Source: Vibrio hangzhouensis (GTDB lineage Bacteria > Pseudomonadota > Gammaproteobacteria > Enterobacterales > Vibrionaceae). From it: 64,000 nucleotides of DNA. Below the pieces are notes generated by a model. The model did no database searches and had not been told where the DNA came from. It saw only the letters and a program-made list of their open reading frames with translations. Shown here one piece after another: positions 19,684 through 28,744 of the stretch. The stretch's first letter is position 1. Every line of letters starts with the position of its first letter. The translations under genes and the position numbers were made by a program. The stretch lies in the NCBI RefSeq assembly GCF_900107935.1, contig NZ_FNVG01000014.1, positions 1-64,000 of the forward strand. Reading direction: 5' to 3'.

Positions 19684-20283
19684 CTAGATTTTTTGTCTGC
19701 CCAACAGGGAGTGAGACAAGGTCGTCCCGTCGACTAATTCCAGTTCACCACCAACTGGAACACCGTGAGCAATGCGGCTGGCAGCTACTTGATGCTCATG
19801 ACACAGCTCTGCGATGTAGTGTGCCGTTGCTTCCCCTTCCACCGTTGGATTGGTCGCAAGAATCACTTCACCGATATCACCTTGTCGCAAGCGATAATCC
19901 AGAACATCGAGACCAATGTCACTAGGTCCGATGCCATCTAGAGGTGACAGGTGGCCCATAAGGACGAAATAGCGCCCAGAGAACTGCCCTGTTGCCTCAA
20001 CCGCTGCGATATCGGCCGGGCTTTCAACCACACACAACTGTCCGTTTTCTTTACGCTTGGGATTGGTACAGATATGACAGATATCTTCTTCGGTGAAGGT
20101 GCGACACTCCTGGCAGTGACCAATTTCGGTCATCGCGCTGGATAGTGCATCAGCAAGCTGAAGACCACCTTTTCTGTCGCGCTGTAACAAATGAAAGGCC
20201 ATGCGTTGTGCTGACTTGGGGCCAACCCCAGGCAGACATCGCAAGGCCTCCATCAAATGCTCCAGCATATGGCTAGTACGCAT
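19684..20283 (-). CDS. recR: Recombination protein RecR
   Basis: A 199-residue RecFOR-pathway protein that helps load RecA onto gapped DNA. It has an N-terminal helix-hairpin-helix ([17 protein letters not shown], about 17-33), a C4 zinc finger (C57, C60, C69, C72) and a Toprim domain beginning with [14 protein letters not shown], plus the C-terminal [15 protein letters not shown] motif. It is the last gene of a minus-strand series dnaX-ybaB-recR, the same order as in E. coli, and starts 23 bp after ybaB. Confidence 0.96.
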   Translation of the reverse strand: MRTSHMLEHLMEALRCLPGVGPKSAQRMAFHLLQRDRKGGLQLADALSSAMTEIGHCQECRTFTEEDICHICTNPKRKENGQLCVVESPADIAAVEATGQFSGRYFVLMGHLSPLDGIGPSDIGLDVLDYRLRQGDIGEVILATNPTVEGEATAHYIAELCHEHQVAASRIAHGVPVGGELELVDGTTLSHSLLGRQKI

Positions 20284-20305
20284 TTACTACTCTCTGATTG
20301 AGTAA

Positions 20306-20635
20306 TTAGAATGGCATTTTCATACCTGGTGGCAATTGCATTCCACCAGTTACTGACGCCATTTTTTCTTTCTGAGTTTCCTCTACGCGGCGAGCGGCAT
20401 CGTTGAACGCTGCTGCGATCAGATCTTCCAGCATCTCTTTGTCGTCTTCCATTAGGCTTTCATCAATTTCAACACGACGAGTGCTGTGGCTACCTGTGAT
20501 GGTAACTTTAACAAGGCCAGCACCAGACTCACCTGTTACTTCCATGTTAGCGATTTCTTCTTGAAGCTTTTGCATACGCTCTTGCATTTGCTGGGCTTGC
20601 TTCATCAGGTTGCCCATACCACCTTTACCAAACAT
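20306..20635 (-). CDS. ybaB: Nucleoid-associated protein YbaB/EbfC family
   Basis: A 109-residue DNA-binding protein: [35 protein letters not shown], a Met/Gln-rich helical start, then a small beta-sheet core and [19 protein letters not shown]. It forms tweezer-like dimers in this family. Located between dnaX and recR as in most proteobacteria. Confidence 0.95.
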   Translation of the reverse strand: MFGKGGMGNLMKQAQQMQERMQKLQEEIANMEVTGESGAGLVKVTITGSHSTRRVEIDESLMEDDKEMLEDLIAAAFNDAARRVEETQKEKMASVTGGMQLPPGMKMPF

Positions 20636-20705
20636 AGGGTTCTCTCGATTAATTCATACTTCAATTAATAACATGGGGACGCATTCATAGATTGCAACCC
20701 CGTCC

Positions 20706-20741
20706 TCTCTCCCTGCCAAGGATTTATCTTGTTGGGAGAGA
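20706..20741. repeat. Inverted repeat between ybaB and dnaX
   Basis: TCTCTCCC (20706-20713) pairs perfectly with GGGAGAGA (20734-20741), with a possible inner CCAAG/CTTG pairing. It lies 9 bp after the dnaX stop (minus strand) and has no U-tract, so it is more likely an mRNA-stabilising or processing hairpin than a terminator. Confidence 0.6.
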
Positions 20742-20749
20742 AAGGTAAC

Positions 20750-22858
20750 TTATAAAGGCCTAATACTCTCTTCATCCAGTTCTGCAGAAAACCGGGTAAT
20801 AATAAACTGAATATTAGGATCCGCCTGCAAGCTTTGCGCTGCATCGGACAACTTGCCCTGATACAACTGTTCTCTCAGTTCGAGGGGTGTCGTTCCCTGC
20901 TCTGATAGTTCGACCGAAAGGTGACACTCTTCTTCTAGTAGGACATTTAAACTCGCCAGCAGTTCTGATTGGTTTCTGTCAGAATTTAAATGGGCGTGCG
21001 ATGCCCGCAGTCCTAGTTGTATGGAGGCGCCATCTTTCTTGTATACCGAATTCAGGGCCAACTGCTGTACCAACTTGCCTGTGTTCAGACGCTCAACCAG
21101 ATCAGCCCAGCCATCTTGCTGTGCCGCCTCTTTCGCCAATCTTTCTGCCATCTCTGGCGTCTTGACGTGCTCCAATGCTTTTTTAAGCGTTGACGGTTTT
21201 ACTGTCGGTTTGGTTTTCGTCGCTTCTGCGTTGGCAGACGCTCGCCACTGATAAGGCTCGTTGGCCTTAGCCTGCTCAGCCTGAGTCGTTGCGGCATCTG
21301 AAACTCGGTTTGACGTCACCGCCTGACCTTGGGTTCTCTGAGCCACTCGCTCAAGTACAGAGCTTGGTTCAGATGACGCTTTAGACTTTTTTACAGAAGA
21401 TGTCCCGCCGTTTTGTTGCGACTGATTGGCTGACTGTCTTTTAGAACGCAATTGATGACGCAATCCTCCAGCGGGTCTTGCAGGTGCCGAATCGGGCTGC
21501 ACACGTTGCGCAGGGGCCACCTCACGGGGTGCCGGTGCCTCATTTTGTGGGGCTGTTGATGGCATGCCCATTGGCGGCACAGATGACGCTGGTGGTATGT
21601 TTGAGGTATCAATATACGGCTCAGGTGCATTGTCGTACTGCGGGATGGACCCTGCGTATGCCGGAACGGCTTCGCTGGTCACCGGCTGCGTTGCCATGCT
21701 TTGCGATGATGGTATAGCCGGTTTTACCGCAGGGCTCTGAGTGGCCAAAGTAATTTCATTCGCCGTCAATTCAGTTGCGGGTCTGAAGGCCAACATACGT
21801 AACAGAGTCATTTCCACCGCAATGCGCTGCGACGGGGCATACGGCAGATCTTGTCGACCTTTCACTGCAATTTGATAGTAAAGCTGGATATCCGTTGCCT
21901 GAAAGGTGCGGGCAAGATGAAGAATTTTCTCATTATCAGCCAACGCTGGATCTACGCTAGATGGCAGAGCTTGTGCCATTGCAATGCGGTGTAGCTGTGA
22001 TGCCAACTCAGACAACAATGTGTCCCAGGCAACGCCATTTAGCGCTAGCCGTTCCAGACGAGCCATCACCTGCTGTGCATCTCCCGATGCTACAGACTCC
22101 AACATTTGAATCGCCTGGGCTGTATCTAACGTCCCCAACATCTGGCTAACGACGTCGGTGGTGACTTGCCCGTTACCCAGAGCAATCGCCTGATCGGTTA
22201 AACTCAGCGCATCACGCATACTGCCATCAGCCGCGTGCGCCAGTAGCGCCAACGCACGATTTTCAGATTCGACCTGCTCTTTGCCTAGCACGTCGTCGAG
22301 TTGCTGCTGTATGTTCTCTACCGTAATAGGTTTTAGGTGGAACTGCAGACAACGAGACAGAATGGTCATTGGCAGCTTTTGTGGATCGGTCGTCGCCAAT
22401 AAGAATTTCACATACTCAGGCGGTTCTTCCAGCGTTTTAAGCAATGCATTAAAACTGTGTCGCGAAAGCATGTGCACTTCGTCGATCAAGTAGACTTTGA
22501 ATCGATTTCTTGCCGGCTTGTACTGGACGTTATCCAATAACTCTCGTGTATCTTCGACTTTAGTGCGTGACGCTGCGTCAATCTCAAGTAAGTCGACACT
22601 GCGACCCTCATCAATTTCTATGCAGGTAGAACATTGGCCACAAGGTGTAGAAGTGATGCCCGTTTCACAATTCAGCCCTTTGGCAAACAGGCGTCCAATG
22701 GTCGTTTTACCAACGCCACGTGTACCACTAAGCAAATAGGCGTGATGCAGCCTATTTTGGTCCAGGGCGTTCTCAAGAGCGGTCAGTACATGACTTTGCC
22801 CAACCACTTCTGAAAACTTTTTAGGTCGCCATTTCCTAGCTAAAGCGAGATAACTCAT
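20750..22858 (-). CDS. dnaX: DNA polymerase III subunits tau/gamma
   Basis: A 702-residue clamp-loader ATPase. The N-terminal AAA+ module has Walker A GTRGVGKTT (about 45-53), a four-cysteine zinc module (CETGITSTPCGQCSTC), Walker B VYLIDEVHML (about 122-131) and LLKTLEEPP. After about residue 380 comes a Pro/Ala/Ser/Gln-rich linker, then the tau-specific C-terminal domain. A slippery sequence in the linker would yield a shorter gamma form. It follows apt with a 12-bp gap, as in E. coli. Confidence 0.96.
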   Translation of the reverse strand: MSYLALARKWRPKKFSEVVGQSHVLTALENALDQNRLHHAYLLSGTRGVGKTTIGRLFAKGLNCETGITSTPCGQCSTCIEIDEGRSVDLLEIDAASRTKVEDTRELLDNVQYKPARNRFKVYLIDEVHMLSRHSFNALLKTLEEPPEYVKFLLATTDPQKLPMTILSRCLQFHLKPITVENIQQQLDDVLGKEQVESENRALALLAHAADGSMRDALSLTDQAIALGNGQVTTDVVSQMLGTLDTAQAIQMLESVASGDAQQVMARLERLALNGVAWDTLLSELASQLHRIAMAQALPSSVDPALADNEKILHLARTFQATDIQLYYQIAVKGRQDLPYAPSQRIAVEMTLLRMLAFRPATELTANEITLATQSPAVKPAIPSSQSMATQPVTSEAVPAYAGSIPQYDNAPEPYIDTSNIPPASSVPPMGMPSTAPQNEAPAPREVAPAQRVQPDSAPARPAGGLRHQLRSKRQSANQSQQNGGTSSVKKSKASSEPSSVLERVAQRTQGQAVTSNRVSDAATTQAEQAKANEPYQWRASANAEATKTKPTVKPSTLKKALEHVKTPEMAERLAKEAAQQDGWADLVERLNTGKLVQQLALNSVYKKDGASIQLGLRASHAHLNSDRNQSELLASLNVLLEEECHLSVELSEQGTTPLELREQLYQGKLSDAAQSLQADPNIQFIITRFSAELDEESIRPL
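21381..21392 (-). promoter_or_regulatory. Predicted -1 ribosomal frameshift site for gamma subunit
   Basis: In the tau frame the codons read GTA AAA AAG TCT AAA, containing the heptamer A AAA AAG. After slippage the ribosome would read GTC and then stop at TAA (21383-21381), giving a product of about 492 residues. This is the same heptamer and an equally immediate stop as in E. coli dnaX. A modest TGAGC/GCTCA hairpin lies about 40 nt downstream. Confidence 0.75.
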
Positions 22859-22870
22859 GAGGTGTCCTAA

Positions 22871-23416
22871 TTAGTGACCTTCAAATTCACAAAGACTGTA
22901 AACTTCGATACCCAGCGCTTCTAAACGCTTATCTCCACCGATTTCAGGCAGATTGATAACAAACGCCGCATGCGCCACTTCACCGCCCAGTTGACGGATA
23001 AGTTTTGTTGTCGCCTCAATAGTACCACCAGTTGCCAATAGGTCATCAACCATCAGCACTTTATCACCTTCCACAATTGCGTCAGTGTGAATTTCAAGGG
23101 TGTCCATGCCATATTCAAGCTCATAAGTCTGACCAACCGTTTCACGTGGCAGTTTGCCTGGCTTACGTACTGGAACAAAGCCCAGACCAAGTTCAAGTGC
23201 TAAAGGCGCACCAAACAGAAAGCCACGAGCTTCTGTACCCACTACTTTGGTAAATCCCTGGTCTTGGTATTTTTCTACCAATAATTCAATGGTGGCTTTA
23301 TAAGCGGCCGCGTCTTCCATCAGGCTTGTGACATCTCTGAATAGGATGCCTGGCTTCGGGTAGTCTGGAATGCTTTTAATACTGGCTTTGATCTGTGAAA
23401 TTTTGTCGATTGTCAT
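22871..23416 (-). CDS. apt: Adenine phosphoribosyltransferase
   Basis: A 181-residue purine salvage enzyme making AMP from adenine and PRPP. The PRPP-binding motif [17 protein letters not shown] lies at about 118-134, [14 protein letters not shown] near 60-73, and the N-terminal [15 protein letters not shown] is typical. It directly precedes dnaX. The upstream gap to ybaN holds a terminator on the same strand, so apt-dnaX probably has its own promoter. Confidence 0.96.
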   Translation of the reverse strand: MTIDKISQIKASIKSIPDYPKPGILFRDVTSLMEDAAAYKATIELLVEKYQDQGFTKVVGTEARGFLFGAPLALELGLGFVPVRKPGKLPRETVGQTYELEYGMDTLEIHTDAIVEGDKVLMVDDLLATGGTIEATTKLIRQLGGEVAHAAFVINLPEIGGDKRLEALGIEVYSLCEFEGH

Positions 23417-23510
23417 AGTCTCTGTCTCTGGAAAGGTCTTCGTATGCCTGACGCTCAGAGTGCTGTCTCACTAAAAAACAGTGAGTACTTTCATTCTGTA
23501 GGTATAAATA

Positions 23511-23533
23511 AAACGCCCACTTTAAGGGTGGGC
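23511..23533 (-). terminator. ybaN terminator
   Basis: GCCCAC/GTGGGC hairpin; the minus-strand continuation is GTTTTATTT. Located 17 bp beyond the ybaN stop codon. Confidence 0.8.
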
Positions 23534-23549
23534 ACACAACCTTCTAATG

Positions 23550-23993
23550 TTAGTGATTTTCGCTGTTATCAGCAACCGACTGTTTCACAGGAATCCGCAA
23601 AAAGAAGGTAAAAATAGCAACAAACAGTAGGAACAGAGCAAGTTTTAACCAGTAAGAACTCACCAGAATAATCGAGAGTGCAAAACTTAGAATAATAAAC
23701 AAGCCACCTTTGACGCGCACGCCTGGGGCGATACTTCGATGGTTGTCCCAGTCTGCGATAACCGGTCCCAACTTAGGGTGTGCCAATAACCAGGCATGAA
23801 ACTTAGGACTGCCTCGAAAAAAACACGCGCTGGCGAGGAGAAGAAAAGGTGTAGTGGGCAATAAAGGAAGGACTATTCCCACTACACCTAAAATAACTGA
23901 AAGGGTGCCCAGAATATTCCATAAAACATTCTTTACAGGGCTGGTAATGCTCTTGGTCAAAAACCCGCGTATCCGTTCAAAACTCTGATCCAA
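23550..23993 (-). CDS. ybaN: YbaN family inner-membrane protein (DUF454)
   Basis: A membrane protein of up to 147 residues: ILGTLSVILGVVGIVLPLLPTTPFLLLASACFFRGSPKFHAWLL is the DUF454 signature. Two further hydrophobic segments follow (GGLFIILSFALSIILVSSYWL and the C-terminal one). Next to apt as in E. coli. No ATG is available: the longest reading uses a TTG at 23993, but a TTG at 23960 that overlaps the stop (TTGA) of an upstream 43-codon ORF is attractive, and the E. coli protein starts near residue 20 of this frame. Function unknown. Confidence 0.85.
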   Translation of the reverse strand: MDQSFERIRGFLTKSITSPVKNVLWNILGTLSVILGVVGIVLPLLPTTPFLLLASACFFRGSPKFHAWLLAHPKLGPVIADWDNHRSIAPGVRVKGGLFIILSFALSIILVSSYWLKLALFLLFVAIFTFFLRIPVKQSVADNSENH

Positions 23994-24088
23994 GTCAGAG
24001 TAGCGGGAAGCGTCGGGATTAGCAATGCAACAATGAAACCTAAAAAGTAAAAAATATTGTATGGTTCTTTAAATTCTGTATCTGACAT
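23957..24088 (-). CDS. Putative 43-residue membrane protein overlapping ybaN
   Basis: An ATG at 24088 opens a short frame (MSDTEFKEPYNIFYFLGFIV...) with one hydrophobic helix (about residues 12-33) and a TGA at 23957-23959. It overlaps the longest ybaN reading in another frame; if ybaN starts at the TTG at 23960, the two would be coupled through TTGA. The composition (charged start, single helix, Trp-Arg boundary) looks protein-like rather than random, and it would explain why ybaN has no ATG. A sequencing error or an old frameshift fusing the two is the alternative. Confidence 0.45.
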   Translation of the reverse strand: MSDTEFKEPYNIFYFLGFIVALLIPTLPATLTWIRVLNGYAGF

Positions 24089-24121
24089 GACTTTGCTCTT
24101 GGGTATAAGTGTTTTAGACAT

Positions 24122-24152
24122 CAAAATGGGAAGCTTTCGCCTCCCATTTTTG
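24122..24152 (-). terminator. Terminator of the response-regulator gene
   Basis: ATGGGAAG/CCTCCCAT-type hairpin (24125-24148) flanked by A- and T-runs, so it could act in both directions; it lies about 80 bp beyond the response-regulator stop. Confidence 0.75.
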
Positions 24153-24231
24153 TTAACACTTCAACTATATCCCAATTACATTTAATCAAAAACAGAGGGA
24201 AAGTGTGGTTATTTTGGTTATTTTTTCATCT

Positions 24232-25332
24232 CTACGTTGAGACTAGCCGTATTTCCCAACTGAAACTGCTCGCTCCCAAACGATTCAGCGTGAGCTTCCC
24301 GCTATTAAGCAATGGCAGGTCTTTGGTCATAAAATTGCTCAGGCAGTTTTCTCCAAGCTTATTTGCGCCAGCGACATTGTAGTGCGCTTCGGCATTCTCC
24401 CAACGGCAATCAAGACCCGCCGGCAAGATCGATAGCGTCCCTTCCGAAAGGTCGATCCCGCCGAAGACCGCCTCAACGGGAAATGCTCCCTTCGCACAAT
24501 GCATCCCTTTTTCCACATTCCGCGCCAGGTCTTTTAAATCCACGCTGTTATGATGTAAGCGTCTGATATAGTCGTCGAACATCGCTCTGACCAATAACGT
24601 GCTGGCGACACCGCCCTTTTCACTTGAAGAAGCATCAACAAGATAAAATGCGATCTGACCACTCATCAGCCAGGTGTAGTCAAACACCAGGGGTAAGCTG
24701 CTCGCTGACTGCAGTAAACGATAACTGCTACGCCAGGCTCCAATTGCCGAGTCCTTCTCTGGTAACAGAGCGGTTAATAATTCTCGCGCTGCATTAGGGT
24801 TTTGCTGCAGGTGTTGTAAGTGCCAGTGTAACTCTTGCTCTTCCTGAGTTTCGTCCAACTCAGAGTCATCTAGTCGAAACCAACGGCTGACAAAATCGGA
24901 TTGCTCACAGCTGCTGGAATTGTCTTCCAGTACTTCTTCAATCGCCTCTCCCAAATGACGGTAATCTGAAAGCGGTTTGGTCAAAAAATCTTTCACCCCC
25001 ATTCTTAGGGCTTTGGCCACTTCAGCCATTTCTCCGGTCGCTGATATGACAATCACCGGAAGCGAAGGATATTCAACCCGGATTTCCTCAGTGAATTCCA
25101 TACCTGTTAATAATGGCATAGCAAGATCGCAGAGCACGAGATCGGGCTCTGCGTCACTCAGCATTTTCAAAGCTTCCAGCCCATCACTCGCCTCTACGAC
25201 TTCATGGCCAATAGCCTCGAGGTAATTACGGGTTATGGTGCGAAACACAGGATCATCGTCCACGAGCATAATCTTGCCACAGTGTTGTTTTTGCGGCATA
25301 GCGACCGCTGCCTGACTGTCGGTTTTAGACAT
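24232..25332 (-). CDS. RssB-like response regulator (receiver plus PP2C-like output domain)
   Basis: A 366-codon protein. Residues about 18-140 form a receiver domain: acidic pocket D25-D27 (LVDDDPVF), phospho-acceptor D69 (LVLCDLAMPLLTG), conserved Ser/Thr near 98 and K119 (DFLTKPL). After a Gln/Glu-rich linker, residues 190-360 resemble a degenerate PP2C/SpoIIE-like domain, as in RssB, the adaptor delivering RpoS to ClpXP. I see no clear metal-binding aspartate pairs, so the output domain is probably non-catalytic. I start at the ATG at 25332, preceded by GAGGCG; a longer frame to 25428 is not supported. RssB function is inferred from domain order only. Confidence 0.7.
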   Translation of the reverse strand: MSKTDSQAAVAMPQKQHCGKIMLVDDDPVFRTITRNYLEAIGHEVVEASDGLEALKMLSDAEPDLVLCDLAMPLLTGMEFTEEIRVEYPSLPVIVISATGEMAEVAKALRMGVKDFLTKPLSDYRHLGEAIEEVLEDNSSSCEQSDFVSRWFRLDDSELDETQEEQELHWHLQHLQQNPNAARELLTALLPEKDSAIGAWRSSYRLLQSASSLPLVFDYTWLMSGQIAFYLVDASSSEKGGVASTLLVRAMFDDYIRRLHHNSVDLKDLARNVEKGMHCAKGAFPVEAVFGGIDLSEGTLSILPAGLDCRWENAEAHYNVAGANKLGENCLSNFMTKDLPLLNSGKLTLNRLGASSFSWEIRLVST

Positions 25333-25689
25333 AAAATTACGCCTCACAAAAATTTCTTTGAGGTTTTTGTTGTTATTTTTTTGGTTTACATCAAACGACG
25401 TGCCGTAGGAAACGTTACAATGATGCACTTTATTGTATATGCAGTGAGCAGACCGAACTCCTCCTGATCCTTTTAACTTTAGGCAGAAATTCGTTTTTAT
25501 ACAAATATACCCCTCGGCGCTTTTTTTTAATACAATACTAGCCGTTAGAGTGTTGAAACAACCCTTTGATATCGCATTACTTTGAGTGATAGAGACACTT
25601 TTTTTCGCTATAGCCTGCCGACAATAATCAAACCAGCTTTACAGGGTGTAAGCTATACTAAATACCAATTAATACAAGTAGTTGAATAT
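25333..25689. other. Divergent intergenic region, response regulator/aphB
   Basis: A 357-bp AT-rich gap between divergent genes. It contains long T-runs near 25524 and 25609 and TATACT at about 25653 that could be a -10 element for aphB, but no convincing -35. No gene or recognisable operator seen. Confidence 0.4.
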
Positions 25690-26565
25690 ATGAAACTCGA
25701 CGATCTAAACCTGTTCCGACTTGTTGTTGAAAATGGGAGTTATACAGCAACTTCGCGCAAAACTATGATTCCGGTTGCAACAATTACTCGACGCATACAA
25801 GCGCTCGAAGACTCACTGAATCTTCGTCTTCTAAATCGTCACGCCCGTAAGCTCTCGCTGACAGAAGCCGGTGAGCGCTTCTATAACGAGTGCTCTCCTC
25901 TACTGCAAAAGCTGACGGCAGCAACGGAAGATATTGCGGATGAGTGTAAAGGAGCCTCTGGTAAGCTGAAGATCTCGTCGCCTTCTAATTTAACTAAGCG
26001 CATGATGATGCCGATGTTTAATGACTTTATGGCAAAGTACCCGGACATCAGCTTAGAACTGACAATGAGCAACCATGCAGACCAACTCGACCCCACAGAG
26101 TGGGATGTTATTTTCCGTGTCGGCCCTCAGCGCGATTCCAGCTTAATTGCGCGAAAAATCAGTACGGTAAAAGATATCCTGATTGCACATCCCGATTATT
26201 TGGCGAAAAATGGCGAACCCAAACACGCAGAGGAGCTTTGTCAGCACCGTTTATTGAAAGGCGCACCTTTAATCAAGTGGCAACTAAAAAACACCAGTGG
26301 TGAAACCATCATCAACAGCACCAAAGGTCGCTTCGAGGCAAACAGCCTGAATGTAGTACGACGCGCGTGTTCTGCTGGCCTTGGCATTACACTGATGCCA
26401 GATGTGATGTTGCGCGAGTATATTGATAACGGCGATTTGGTCCGCGTATTACCAGACTGGAGTGCTAACCCCCGCGATATTTACATGCTGTACAACCACA
26501 AAGATCACTTACCAGAAAAAGTGCGTTTGTTCATCGATTTCGTCATCGATTACTCACTTCACTAA
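25690..26565 (+). CDS. aphB: LysR-family transcriptional regulator AphB
   Basis: A 291-residue LysR regulator. MKLDDLNLFRLVVENGSYTATSRKTMIPVATITRRIQALE is the winged helix-turn-helix, nearly as I remember V. cholerae AphB, and the C-terminal DIYMLYNHKDHLPEKVRLFIDFV also matches. In V. cholerae AphB, with AphA, activates tcpPH in response to low oxygen and pH; in other vibrios it controls acid tolerance and exotoxin genes. The redox-sensitive region cysteine (VVRRACSAGLGITLMPD) is present near 225-240. I use the ATG at 25690, as upstream starts add non-homologous residues. Confidence 0.9.
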   Translation: MKLDDLNLFRLVVENGSYTATSRKTMIPVATITRRIQALEDSLNLRLLNRHARKLSLTEAGERFYNECSPLLQKLTAATEDIADECKGASGKLKISSPSNLTKRMMMPMFNDFMAKYPDISLELTMSNHADQLDPTEWDVIFRVGPQRDSSLIARKISTVKDILIAHPDYLAKNGEPKHAEELCQHRLLKGAPLIKWQLKNTSGETIINSTKGRFEANSLNVVRRACSAGLGITLMPDVMLREYIDNGDLVRVLPDWSANPRDIYMLYNHKDHLPEKVRLFIDFVIDYSLH

Positions 26566-26579
26566 ATCGCTAGATAAGA

Positions 26580-26609
26580 AAAAACCAGAGCCCCGGCTCT
26601 GGTTTTTTT
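26580..26609. terminator. Bidirectional terminator, aphB/purF
   Basis: AACCAGAGCC/GGCTCTGGTT hairpin with AAAAAA before and TTTTTTT after, between the convergent aphB and purF ends. U-tracts exist on both strands. Confidence 0.92.
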
Positions 26610-26641
26610 GCATACTTCTATGCTTCTCTTAGATTAACGGC

Positions 26642-28156
26642 TTAGATGCCTTCGTTATGAAGTTCTAAGTTCGCCAAATCCTGCTGAATGTCACGCTGTA
26701 CTTTTGCGTCATCATTACGCAGTGAATCAAGATAATCCAGATACGCCTGATCGATATCCCCTGTAACATACTCACCGTTGAAGACTGATGCTTCAAACAG
26801 TTTCACATCCGGGTTACCAAGACCAACCGCTTCAATCAAATCTGGAATGGTTTGATAAATAAGCGCGTCTGCACCAATTTGGTTACAAATCGCATCATTG
26901 TCACGACCGTGTGCAATCAATTCGTTTGCACTCGGCATATCAATACCATACACGTTAGGGAAACGCACTTCTGGGGCAGCCGATACCATAAACACCTTAT
27001 TAGCGCCTGAGTCACGAGCCATTTCAATGATTTGCTCGGATGTCGTACCGCGTACAATAGAGTCATCCACCAACAGCACGTTCTTACCCTTAAACTCTGA
27101 GCGAATGGCATTAAGCTTACGGCGAACCGATTTCTTACGTTGTTGCTGTCCTGGCATGATGAAGGTGCGACCTACATAACGATTCTTCACAAAACCCTGA
27201 CGATATGGCTTATCAATCGCCTGAGCTATTTGAAGTGCGATGTCGCATGACGTTTCAGGAATTGGGATCACCACGTCAATATCCAGCTCTGCGTACTCTT
27301 CTTTAATACGCTCACCCAATTTCTTACCCATCTCAACACGCGCGCTGTACACAGAAATCTTGTCGATGAATGAGTCAGGACGAGCAAAGTAAACAAATTC
27401 GAAAATACATGGATTTAGACTTGGGTTATCTGCACACTGACGAGTAAATAGCTCACCTTCAAACGTCGCATAAATCGCTTCGCCCGGAGCTACGTCACGA
27501 ACGAAATCAAAACCCACCGCATCAAGAGCCACAGACTCAGATGCCACCATATATTCGGTTTTTCCTTCTACTTCACGTTTACCCAAACAGAGCGGGCGAA
27601 TACCATTTGGATCACGAAACGCAATCATGCCGTGACCGATGATCATCGCAGCGACCGCATAAGCACCTTTGATAGTGCGGTGCACATTCGTTACGGCACG
27701 GAACACATCCTCAGAGGTCACATTGCCTTTAACAGTATCAATTTCGTGTGCAAGTACGTTAAGAAGAACCTCAGAGTCAGAGGTCGTGTTTACATGACGA
27801 CGATCTTTCTCAAACAGCTTTTCACGAACTTCGTGAGCATTTGTTAGGTTACCGTTGTGTGCCAGGGTAATACCAAACGGAGAGTTTACGTAGAACGGCT
27901 GAGCTTCAGAGGCGCTAGAACTGCCTGCTGTCGGGTAACGAACATGTCCAATACCTACGTTACCTTGGAGGCGCTGCATATGCTTCGCTTCAAAAACGTC
28001 TTTTACTAGACCATTCGCCTTACGCAGACGAAAACGATTGCTTTCTATGGTAACAATACCAGCGGCATCTTGGCCACGATGCTGTAAAACGGTCAAAGCG
28101 TCATAGATAGACTGATTCACAGGCGTAGAGCCAACGATTCCAACAATACCACACAT
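26642..28156 (-). CDS. purF: Amidophosphoribosyltransferase
   Basis: A 504-residue enzyme for the first committed step of purine synthesis. Residues 1-240 are the class II glutamine amidotransferase domain; Cys2 (MCGIVGIVG) becomes the N-terminal nucleophile after Met removal, and no longer propeptide is present. The C-terminal half is the PRPP-binding domain with [18 protein letters not shown] (about 360-377). It is the distal gene of cvpA-purF, 36 bp after cvpA, under the PurR box described below. Confidence 0.97.
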   Translation of the reverse strand: MCGIVGIVGSTPVNQSIYDALTVLQHRGQDAAGIVTIESNRFRLRKANGLVKDVFEAKHMQRLQGNVGIGHVRYPTAGSSSASEAQPFYVNSPFGITLAHNGNLTNAHEVREKLFEKDRRHVNTTSDSEVLLNVLAHEIDTVKGNVTSEDVFRAVTNVHRTIKGAYAVAAMIIGHGMIAFRDPNGIRPLCLGKREVEGKTEYMVASESVALDAVGFDFVRDVAPGEAIYATFEGELFTRQCADNPSLNPCIFEFVYFARPDSFIDKISVYSARVEMGKKLGERIKEEYAELDIDVVIPIPETSCDIALQIAQAIDKPYRQGFVKNRYVGRTFIMPGQQQRKKSVRRKLNAIRSEFKGKNVLLVDDSIVRGTTSEQIIEMARDSGANKVFMVSAAPEVRFPNVYGIDMPSANELIAHGRDNDAICNQIGADALIYQTIPDLIEAVGLGNPDVKLFEASVFNGEYVTGDIDQAYLDYLDSLRNDDAKVQRDIQQDLANLELHNEGI

Positions 28157-28192
28157 GTCCTAATCCTCGATTTGCGACATTAGCTGGCGCCA

Positions 28193-28681
28193 TTAGGCAC
28201 CAGACAGGAAACTAGAAGTTGCTTCGATGTGTTCAAAAAACGGTTGGATGACCAGTTTAAAATGCGGTACCAGCTGCGAGCTCTCCCACCATTCACTACT
28301 GTTCAACGTGGTAAAGGTATCAACAAAGAAAAGCACTGCTGAAACTATTAACACGCCTCTCAATGCACCAAACACAATGCCTAGCACTCTGTCGGTACCC
28401 GAAAGTCCGGTTTTCTGCACAAGCTGCCCGATCACATAGTTGATTAACGCTCCAACAATTAACGTTGCAACGAACAGGGCAGCAATTGCGGCGCCATTAC
28501 GAAACATGTCATCTTCAATATTGGTGAAGTAAACCGCAAGTTTTGCGTAGTACTGGCTGGCAATAAAAAACGCGCCAAACCAAATCACCAATGACATTGC
28601 CTCTTTGGCAAATCCGCGAACTAAACTGATTAAAGCTGATAGCCCAATCACACCCAAAATGACAAAATCTAACCAATTCAT
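28193..28681 (-). CDS. cvpA: Colicin V production protein CvpA
   Basis: A 162-residue inner-membrane protein with four hydrophobic segments, beginning MNWLDFVILGVIGLSALISLVRGFAKEAMSLV. In E. coli it is needed for colicin V export and bile resistance, and is transcribed with purF as here. The gene start lies about 48 bp after a PurR operator. Confidence 0.94.
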   Translation of the reverse strand: MNWLDFVILGVIGLSALISLVRGFAKEAMSLVIWFGAFFIASQYYAKLAVYFTNIEDDMFRNGAAIAALFVATLIVGALINYVIGQLVQKTGLSGTDRVLGIVFGALRGVLIVSAVLFFVDTFTTLNSSEWWESSQLVPHFKLVIQPFFEHIEATSSFLSGA

Positions 28682-28707
28682 GAATTCTTCATCTCAAGTT
28701 GGCGCGC

Positions 28708-28740
28708 ATTTTAACAGAAAAATGCGTGACGCAAACGTTT
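28708..28740 (-). promoter_or_regulatory. Probable cvpA-purF promoter
   Basis: On the minus strand TAAAAT (28713-28708) is preceded at 16 bp by TTTGCG, which lies inside the PurR box. The overlap would make PurR a simple steric repressor. Confidence 0.55.
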
Positions 28741-28744
28741 TCTT
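28729..28744 (-). promoter_or_regulatory. PurR operator
   Basis: ACGCAAACGTTTTCTT, the 16-bp consensus of the purine repressor as known from E. coli, located just before cvpA and overlapping the last codon of dedD. It predicts repression of cvpA-purF by PurR with hypoxanthine or guanine. Confidence 0.92.
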
